Source: Methanosarcina thermophila TM-1 (GTDB lineage Archaea > Halobacteriota > Methanosarcinia > Methanosarcinales > Methanosarcinaceae). From it: a stretch of 64,000 bases of DNA. A model generated the notes under the pieces. That model was not told the origin of the DNA and did no database searches. It was given only the letters and a program-made list of their open reading frames with translations. Below are positions 55,850-64,000 of the stretch, in pieces. A program made the position numbers and the translations under genes. The stretch's first letter is position 1. Every line of letters starts with the position of its first letter. The stretch spans positions 1,054,001-1,118,000 of the forward strand of contig NZ_CP009501.1 in NCBI RefSeq assembly GCF_000969885.1. Direction: 5' to 3'.

Positions 55850-56368
55850 GTGAATTATTTTACTGTATTTACGGATGTAATACTGAAACCTTCAGAGTTT
55901 TTCAAAAAAATGCCTCGTGAGGATAGTTTCGTTCATCCTTTGATTTTCAGCATAATATTTCTATTACTTACAGTATTAACTGGACATTTTTTTGATAGTA
56001 TTTACCTAAATAAATACATTGAAATCCCTGGACCTGTCTTTATTACTGAACTTTTGCAAATTTTCTTTTCTTATGCATGTGTCTCAATAGGATGTGTTTT
56101 GTCTTTTAAATTTCTTGCAAATAAAGAAAATTATGAAGAATCTTTTAAAATAGTTGCTTACTCGTTTGCAGTTTTACCTTTTCAATTTATTCCTTTTTCT
56201 CTGATACCAATAATAGCCAGTATATATTGGATACATATTTGCATTCGAGGAGGGCAGTTTGTTTATAATCTGAGTTATTGGAAGTCATGCTTTATTGTAT
56301 TGATAGGATCATTAGTCTTTCCTATTCTGCTAGCTTTTCTAATAATTGACATCACTTTATATCTATGA
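55850..56368 (+). CDS. Yip1-domain membrane protein
   Basis: A 172-residue protein with five predicted membrane helices. The opening FTDVILKPSEFFKKMPRE, followed by helices, is the standard Yip1-family start in prokaryotes. Function in prokaryotes is unknown. The start appears to be GTG after GGAAGTGTTAAT. It is divergent from the HD-HSP90 gene and shares its AT-rich composition, so the two may belong to one acquired segment. Confidence 0.75.
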   Translation: MNYFTVFTDVILKPSEFFKKMPREDSFVHPLIFSIIFLLLTVLTGHFFDSIYLNKYIEIPGPVFITELLQIFFSYACVSIGCVLSFKFLANKENYEESFKIVAYSFAVLPFQFIPFSLIPIIASIYWIHICIRGGQFVYNLSYWKSCFIVLIGSLVFPILLAFLIIDITLYL

Positions 56369-56645
56369 AACTGAGAATATTCAATCAATTTTCACTTTGG
56401 TGAAGGCTGAATGATTTTTCTCAGAAATTACAGGTAAAGGCAGATGATAAAAACCATATTCTCTTTTAAATCTTACAACATAATTTCACATTTATTTATA
56501 GACACTAGTAAAATGCCACGAAAATTATATACATAAACTTTTAGACCCGTAGCATAAGGTTCTGAGAATTCTAAAAACTATACCTTCCGGCACCCAATAT
56601 TCAAAAAATCGATTCAAAAAACTCACCTCGAAAAATAAGTCCCCC

Positions 56646-56742
56646 GTCCGGCTCCCCTCCGGACAAAAACCCCGCCGCCGGAAATCAATTCCCCAAAAAA
56701 ATAATTCCAGCAGCATTTGAGTGAAGAATTATTCTTCTTCAC
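56646..56742 (-). terminator. two hairpins beyond gyrA
   Basis: GTGAAGAA/TTCTTCAC (56721-56742) lies 10 nt past the gyrA stop; GTCCGG/CCGGAC (56646-56664) lies further on and is followed on the minus strand by a T-rich run. They probably end the gyrBA transcript. The rest of 56369-56645 is AT-rich and holds no gene. Confidence 0.6.
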
Positions 56743-56751
56743 CCGCGTATG

Positions 56752-59607
56752 TTATTCAGTCTTCTCAACCTCTTCGGGCTCGTCTTTATCAGCGTCTTCA
56801 GGTTCTTCGGCTTCTTCGTCAGCGGCTTCGAGGTCTTCAAACTCTTCAGCCTCTTCAAAGTCTTCTTCGGCTTCGTCTTCCTGAAGATTGGTTTCATTGC
56901 CGGCTGAAGCTGCTTCTGCGGCTTGCCGGGATCTGGTGGCTTTGGATTTCAGTTCTTCTTCGGTTTTACCGTTCTGGATCCTTGCCACGCCTGCGACTGT
57001 GTCACCGGGTTTGAGGTTAATGAGCCTTACGCCCTGAGTGTTTCTACCATGGATTGGGATATCTTTGACCGGGATGCGGATTATTATGCCATCTGCGCTG
57101 GTGAAGATAAGCTCGTCATCCTGAGCTACGGACCTAACTCTCGAAACCGGGCCGTTTCTCGCGCTGGTGACTATCGTTTTCACACCTTTTCCGCCGCGGC
57201 GGTGCAGAGGATACTGGGAGTACTCAGTTCTTTTACCAAAACCATTTTCAGTAACGGTTAGGAGGGTTGCGTTCTCGTCAACAAGATCCACGCTTACAAC
57301 CTCGTCTTCGGGACCGTCAAGGGTCATACCGCGGACGCCTCTTGCGGTTCTGCCCATCGGGCGGACATCTTCTTCCGAGAAGCGGATAGCTTTTCCTTTT
57401 CTGGATACCATGACCACTTCCTTATTCCCGTCAGTCAGCAGAACCTTCACAAGCTCATCGCCTTCGTCAAGGGTGACTGCGATTATGCCTGCTTTTCTTG
57501 GGTTCCTGAACTCGGAGAGAGGCGTCTTTTTGACAATGCCTGCCCGTGTTGCCATAAGCAGATAATGGTTTTCGTCAAACTCTTTTACCGGGATCATGGC
57601 ATTGATCATTTCGCCTTCATGGAGTTCAAGGAGGTTTACTATGGCTTTGCCTCTCGACTGGCGGGGACCTTCCGGGATCTCATAAACTTTCTGCCAGTAG
57701 ATCCTTCCCAGGTTTGTAAAGAACAGGATATAATCGTGGGTTGAAGCAATGAAAAGATTTTCCACAAAATCTTCTTCCTTTGTCTCCATGCCGATTATAC
57801 CCCGCCCTCCTCGGCGCTGCATGGTATAAGTGCTGAGAGGTAGACGTTTTATATAGCCTCCGTTCGTAATCGTGACCACAACTTCTTCTTCGGGAATGAG
57901 ATCCTCTTCCCTGACCTCAGCAACTGCAGGCAAGATTTTTGTCCTGCGGGCATCGCCATATTTTTCCTTGAGCTCCAGGAGTTCATTCCTGATTATCTCG
58001 TATTTGAGCTCATCACTTTCAATAATTTTCTCTAGTTCGCCAATCAGCTTTATAAGACTCTCAAGTTCCTCAATGACCTTTTGAGTCTCAAGCCCTGTCA
58101 GGCGCTGTAACCTCATATCAAGGATAGCTTTTGACTGTATCTCATCAAGGGCGAAATTCTCCATCAAGCCTCGCTTTGCTTCATCCGCATTTGCCGAGCC
58201 CTTTATAAGAGCAACAACGGCATCTATGTTATCCAGAGCAATTTTCAGCCCTTCAAGGATATGGGCTCGCTCCTCGCTCTTTCTGAGGTCATAAAGCGTC
58301 CGCTTCTGGATAATCTCCATCCTGTATTCCAGGTAGATCTCAAGAAGCTCTTTCAGGTTCAACTCCTTTGGCTTTCCGTCAACAAGAGCCAGGTTAATTA
58401 TCCCAAAAGTGGTTTCCATTTGTGTGTGCTTATAAAGCTGGTTTAAAACGACTTTTGGATTTGTGCCTCGGGAAAGCTCAATAACAATCCTGATTCCTTC
58501 CCTATCAGACTCGTCCCGAAGGTCTGAAATTCCAACGATTGTTTTTTCCCGAACTAACTGGGCAATATTTTCAATCATCTTGGCTTTGTTTACCTGGTAG
58601 GGAATCTCAGTTACGATAATCTGCTGCCTGTCTTTCTTTAACTCCTGAATATCGGCAACTGCCCGAACCTTTACAGTGCCACGCCCTGTCATATACGCCG
58701 ATTTTATGCCTGCAGTTCCGATAATATTAGCCCCAGTTGGGAAATCCGGTCCTTTGATCACAGTCATGAGTTCAGGAATAGTGGCGGTTGGGTTTTCGAT
58801 AAGCATCAGGGCTCCATCAACTACCTCTCCTAAATTGTGGGGAGCCATATTCGTCGCCATCCCGACTGCGATACCCGTGGATCCATTAATAAGGAGGTTC
58901 GGAAGCTTTGCAGGAAGGACTTCGGGCTCTTCCAGTGACCCGTCATAATTGGGTCTGAAAGGTACGGTCTCCTTGTCGATGTCAGCCAGCATTTCCTCTG
59001 CTATCTTGTCCATACGGACTTCGGTGTAACGCATGGCAGCAGCGGAATCACCATCTATTGACCCGAAGTTTCCCTGTCCATCAATTAAAGGATAGCGGAG
59101 GGAGAAATCCTGAACCATACGCACGATGGTGTCATAAACTGCAGCGTCTCCGTGCGGGTGGTATTTACCGAGCACGTCTCCCACCACACGGGCAGATTTT
59201 TTATATGGCTTGTCGTATGTGATTCCTGCTTCCTTCATGGCAAAAAGAATCCTGCGATGGACAGGTTTTAAACCGTCGCGAGCATCGGGAAGAGCTCTTC
59301 CAACAATGACACTCATCGCATAATTGATATAGGAGCGCTTCATCTCGTCATCAATAAGGACGGAAGTAACTCCCACTCTTCCGGGTTCAGGCTCCTCGTC
59401 CTCGGGCTCTCCGTTTTTCGGCTCCTCAGGTACAGGATCTGGTAGGGTTATCTCGGTGTTTTCATCCAGCTCCTCTGGTATGGAGTAGGGTGCAGTTTCC
59501 TGTTCTTCTGCTTCCGGCTCTTCGTCCGGCTCGTCAGGGATAAGCGTAGATTGATAAAATTTTTTCATTTTAGATTCCGATTTATTCTCTTCTTGGTCAT
59601 TTGCCAT
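56752..59607 (-). CDS. gyrA: DNA gyrase subunit A with acidic extensions
   Basis: A 951-residue type IIA topoisomerase subunit. The core starts with [32 protein letters not shown]; the active tyrosine is in [10 protein letters not shown]; the C-terminal pinwheel has the GyrA box QRRGGRG, diagnostic for gyrase rather than topo IV. Unusual are an acidic N-terminal extension (residues about 1-78: [18 protein letters not shown]) and a very acidic C-terminal tail (last 65 residues). It introduces negative supercoils. GAGGTGG precedes the ATG; gyrB ends 11 nt upstream. Confidence 0.96.
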   Translation of the reverse strand: MANDQEENKSESKMKKFYQSTLIPDEPDEEPEAEEQETAPYSIPEELDENTEITLPDPVPEEPKNGEPEDEEPEPGRVGVTSVLIDDEMKRSYINYAMSVIVGRALPDARDGLKPVHRRILFAMKEAGITYDKPYKKSARVVGDVLGKYHPHGDAAVYDTIVRMVQDFSLRYPLIDGQGNFGSIDGDSAAAMRYTEVRMDKIAEEMLADIDKETVPFRPNYDGSLEEPEVLPAKLPNLLINGSTGIAVGMATNMAPHNLGEVVDGALMLIENPTATIPELMTVIKGPDFPTGANIIGTAGIKSAYMTGRGTVKVRAVADIQELKKDRQQIIVTEIPYQVNKAKMIENIAQLVREKTIVGISDLRDESDREGIRIVIELSRGTNPKVVLNQLYKHTQMETTFGIINLALVDGKPKELNLKELLEIYLEYRMEIIQKRTLYDLRKSEERAHILEGLKIALDNIDAVVALIKGSANADEAKRGLMENFALDEIQSKAILDMRLQRLTGLETQKVIEELESLIKLIGELEKIIESDELKYEIIRNELLELKEKYGDARRTKILPAVAEVREEDLIPEEEVVVTITNGGYIKRLPLSTYTMQRRGGRGIIGMETKEEDFVENLFIASTHDYILFFTNLGRIYWQKVYEIPEGPRQSRGKAIVNLLELHEGEMINAMIPVKEFDENHYLLMATRAGIVKKTPLSEFRNPRKAGIIAVTLDEGDELVKVLLTDGNKEVVMVSRKGKAIRFSEEDVRPMGRTARGVRGMTLDGPEDEVVSVDLVDENATLLTVTENGFGKRTEYSQYPLHRRGGKGVKTIVTSARNGPVSRVRSVAQDDELIFTSADGIIIRIPVKDIPIHGRNTQGVRLINLKPGDTVAGVARIQNGKTEEELKSKATRSRQAAEAASAGNETNLQEDEAEEDFEEAEEFEDLEAADEEAEEPEDADKDEPEEVEKTE

Positions 59608-59618
59608 TTTTAGCCACC

Positions 59619-62175
<2,557 letters not shown>

Positions 62176-62375
62176 AAACCGTTGCGCCGGTTTATCACCA
62201 AGCGTTGCGCCGCTTAACCACGCCGTTGCTTGGGGTTTTCGCTCAAGCCTTTTTTGAAAAGGCTTGTGATCAAACTTTTTTCTAAAAAGTTTGCGCTCAA
62301 GCTCTTTTTTCAAAAGGCTTGCGCTCCAAAATCTTTTTTCAAAAGATTTTGTGAAAAGGCTTGCAGGATGCAAGC
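62176..62375. repeat. array of seven consecutive hairpins downstream of top6A
   Basis: Palindromes follow one another: AAACCG/CGGTTT (62176-62193), AAGCG/CGCTT (62200-62215), AAGCCTTTT/AAAAGGCTT (62245-62265), AAACTTTTT/AAAAAGTTT (62272-62292), AAGCtCTTTT/CAAAAGgCTT (62299-62320), AAAATCTTTT/AAAAGATTTT (62328-62350) and GCTTGCA/TGCAAGC (62359-62375). The first two share a TTGCGC loop. The array ends one nt from the top6A stop codon. Confidence 0.75.
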
Positions 62376-62376
62376 T

Positions 62377-63486
62377 TTAAAGCATACCCAGTTCTTTTAA
62401 CCGGTTCGGAAGATAAACCTCGGTTACGAAATCGAGACCTTTGCCTGCGAAAGCCTGCTGTTCAGCTTTTTTACCTATATCGAGCTGAAGCTGAATCTGT
62501 TCTTGCCAGTAATCGGATTCGAAACGGGGATCGGATAGCTCACTCCGCAGTGCGCTTATGTCCTGTTCTGTAAGCTTGTCGGTTGAGAGTTCATATTCGA
62601 CTATATCTGAAGGCTGTAGACCGAGGAACTTAGCTGATGGAGTTGCCATAAATTCAGAGAGATGGGCACTTTTTATGGCTCCGTAGGCAACCGAGGCATA
62701 GATCCTGTAGGACCAGGGGTCGCCGTCCGTAAAAACGGCTACAGGGAGGTCTAGCTCCTCGTTCATACGTTTGATAATCCTGCGGGTTGACCTTGCAGGC
62801 TGTCCTTTTAAATGGACAAGGATCGCATTGTAAGCTTCGTCAAAGCCATTTTCCATAAGACGCGCGTACATACCACCAGTTTCTATGGCAATTATCATGC
62901 TTGCATCGTGGTCTTTGAATTCAATATTTTCCACATTGAAAGGAATCTGGTATCCGCCTTCACCCACGTCCTTCTGGCAGTGAATAATCCGTTCTCCTCT
63001 TTTTGTCTGCTCGGTAATCTCAATGGGTCCAAACATTGTAGCCCCGTCCTCCTCAGGGCGCATATGGAAAAATTCCCTCTGGAGATTGGTAAGGAGCTCA
63101 AGATCTTCGATCAGGCGGTCGCTCTCAGCCTGTTCTTTGAACTTCGCAGCAACCCAGCCCTCTGAAATATAGTAGAGTTCTCGAAGCGTTGATCCGCGAT
63201 TATGGGCGAGATGTTCGTTTATAAGGAAGTCTGTCGCGTAAACGGTTTTCAGGAGCTGGAATGCCCCTTTTACGGTTTTTGCGCTCCTTTCGCTTTCTCT
63301 GTCTCCGTAGACCCAGACATCACTCTCATCGGAATATTCTATATTCGCTTTTGTCCGGCTTGGAAGGCTGACGCTTGGGATAACCTCATTCTCAAACTGG
63401 TTATAGATCCTTTCTACAAGTTCAAGCAGCTTTTCCCTTGCCAGGGCATCTCCCTTAGACATTTTGTTATTTGTTTCTCTAGCCAT
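62377..63486 (-). CDS. top6A: DNA topoisomerase VI subunit A
   Basis: A 369-residue Spo11-like cleavage subunit. The catalytic tyrosine lies in [18 protein letters not shown] motifs are [12 protein letters not shown] and [18 protein letters not shown]. With subunit B it cuts both strands and passes DNA with ATP, removing supercoils and unlinking DNA. The ATG at 63486 starts two nt past the top6B stop. Having gyrase and topo VI side by side fits a Methanosarcina. Confidence 0.96.
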   Translation of the reverse strand: MARETNNKMSKGDALAREKLLELVERIYNQFENEVIPSVSLPSRTKANIEYSDESDVWVYGDRESERSAKTVKGAFQLLKTVYATDFLINEHLAHNRGSTLRELYYISEGWVAAKFKEQAESDRLIEDLELLTNLQREFFHMRPEEDGATMFGPIEITEQTKRGERIIHCQKDVGEGGYQIPFNVENIEFKDHDASMIIAIETGGMYARLMENGFDEAYNAILVHLKGQPARSTRRIIKRMNEELDLPVAVFTDGDPWSYRIYASVAYGAIKSAHLSEFMATPSAKFLGLQPSDIVEYELSTDKLTEQDISALRSELSDPRFESDYWQEQIQLQLDIGKKAEQQAFAGKGLDFVTEVYLPNRLKELGML

Positions 63487-63488
63487 TT

Positions 63489-64000
63489 TTATGCCCCCTT
63501 GAAGGCTTTTGCCCCGGTTACAAGCTCTTCTTCGAGCCCTTCCACAATAAGGTCGGGAAGTTTTTCGAGTTCTTTATCAGTCACACTTTCTATCCTGTAG
63601 CTGAGTACCTTTGAAGATCCAACTGCTGCCGAGATATCCCATACGTAATCATAGTCGTTGCCCAGGGTCACAACCTTTGGTTCTGGCTTTGCCCTGCTTA
63701 TTGTCCATGGCAGCATCTCATGAACTCTGAACGCGTATGAAGAAGTTCCGAAATTCTTAACCTTAATTACAATATCTGCGGACCCATCCTCATTCTTTTT
63801 AACTTTTCTGTGTACGAGCAGATTCCCCATAATCTTTGCAACAACAGGGTTAATGTCAGGGACATCCTTTTCCAGGATATTTGCTACCTTTGAAGCCATC
63901 TGCGGGAGTACCTTTGTAATTATAATCTCTTTCTCCCGGCGCTTCTTAAGGTTGCTCTGTTTACTAAGATAGTGCTTGAGTTTTCGTGCAACCTCCTTGA
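63489..64000 (-). CDS. top6B: DNA topoisomerase VI subunit B, C-terminal part (runs off window)
   Basis: The last 170 codons of topo VI subunit B. The frame continues through the window edge; the ATG at 63899 is internal ([26 protein letters not shown] precedes and follows it). It carries the C-terminal extension with an Ig-like fold ([16 protein letters not shown] type segment). ATPase motifs lie outside the window. It is joined to top6A by a two-nt gap. Confidence 0.93.
   Translation of the reverse strand, partial: KEVARKLKHYLSKQSNLKKRREKEIIITKVLPQMASKVANILEKDVPDINPVVAKIMGNLLVHRKVKKNEDGSADIVIKVKNFGTSSYAFRVHEMLPWTISRAKPEPKVVTLGNDYDYVWDISAAVGSSKVLSYRIESVTDKELEKLPDLIVEGLEEELVTGAKAFKGA

Noticed and set aside
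56721-57014. Plus-strand Leu/Arg-rich frame
   Set aside because: It is antisense to the acidic tail of gyrA (GAA/GAG codons read as TTC/CTC).
63489-63899. Short separate gene from ATG 63899
   Set aside because: The frame continues to the window edge with topo VI B sequence, so the ATG is internal.

Overview
The window is chromosomal DNA of a methanogenic archaeon, almost certainly a Methanosarcina. The evidence is the archaeal translation block L7Ae-S28e-L24e-Ndk-aIF5B-S6e, two aIF-1A genes, diphthamide genes (diphthine synthase and a Dph6-type ligase), a 6-phospho-3-hexuloisomerase, PdxS/PdxT, DNA gyrase next to topoisomerase VI, many TPR and secreted repeat proteins, archaeal-type Shine-Dalgarno sites (GGAGG, GGTGAT), moderate GC and long AT-rich spacers. 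The species cannot be fixed from sequence alone. I recognised no rRNA, tRNA, CRISPR array or intact insertion sequence.

Layout. 1-2737: end of an aminotransferase, hxlB, and an Era-like GTPase/DUF2073/unknown operon (minus). 3784-5369: shikimate kinase, chorismate mutase, PurE (plus). 5979-9641: minus run of Dph6-type ligase, PfkB kinase, UPF0212, DUF357, diphthine synthase. 9805-12197: glutaredoxin-like protein plus thioredoxin reductase, then two regulators. 13118-16605: two TPR proteins around a HAD phosphatase. 16874-19596: three lipoproteins with duplicated promoters, one carrying a cupredoxin domain. 19869-27125: a co-directional carbon-metabolism cluster (semialdehyde dehydrogenase, acetolactate-synthase-like TPP enzyme, fumarate reductase/succinate dehydrogenase A and B, aspartase/fumarase). 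27312-30345: two aIF-1A genes interleaved with three RGG-plus-zinc-ribbon proteins whose leaders share conserved hairpins. 30528-36359: SMR transporter, two secreted repeat proteins, a radical SAM protein. 36668-40475: translation operon. 40616-44261: small and decayed membrane genes, a flavin-fold protein, PdxT and PdxS. 44863-52759: PAP2 phosphatase, secreted dienelactone hydrolase, three DUF457 membrane hydrolases and a superoxide dismutase. 52861-56368: an HD-HSP90 fusion and a Yip1 membrane protein. 56752-64000: gyrA, gyrB, a seven-hairpin array, top6A and top6B (partial).

Most notable. (a) The 19.9-27.1 kb cluster has the parts for 2-oxoglutarate -> succinate semialdehyde -> succinate -> fumarate -> aspartate, resembling the cyanobacterial 2-oxoglutarate decarboxylase bypass. 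(b) Three paralogous RGG/CxxC-x17-CxxC genes share a leader of about 125 nt with an AT hairpin and a second hairpin that overlaps the ribosome-binding site and shows compensatory changes; one of the interleaved aIF-1A genes seems to start at CTG. (c) A single large HD + HSP90-type ATPase protein looks like a conflict or stress effector. (d) The L7Ae leader holds a hairpin next to the ribosome-binding site with C-box-like sequence, suggesting autoregulation.
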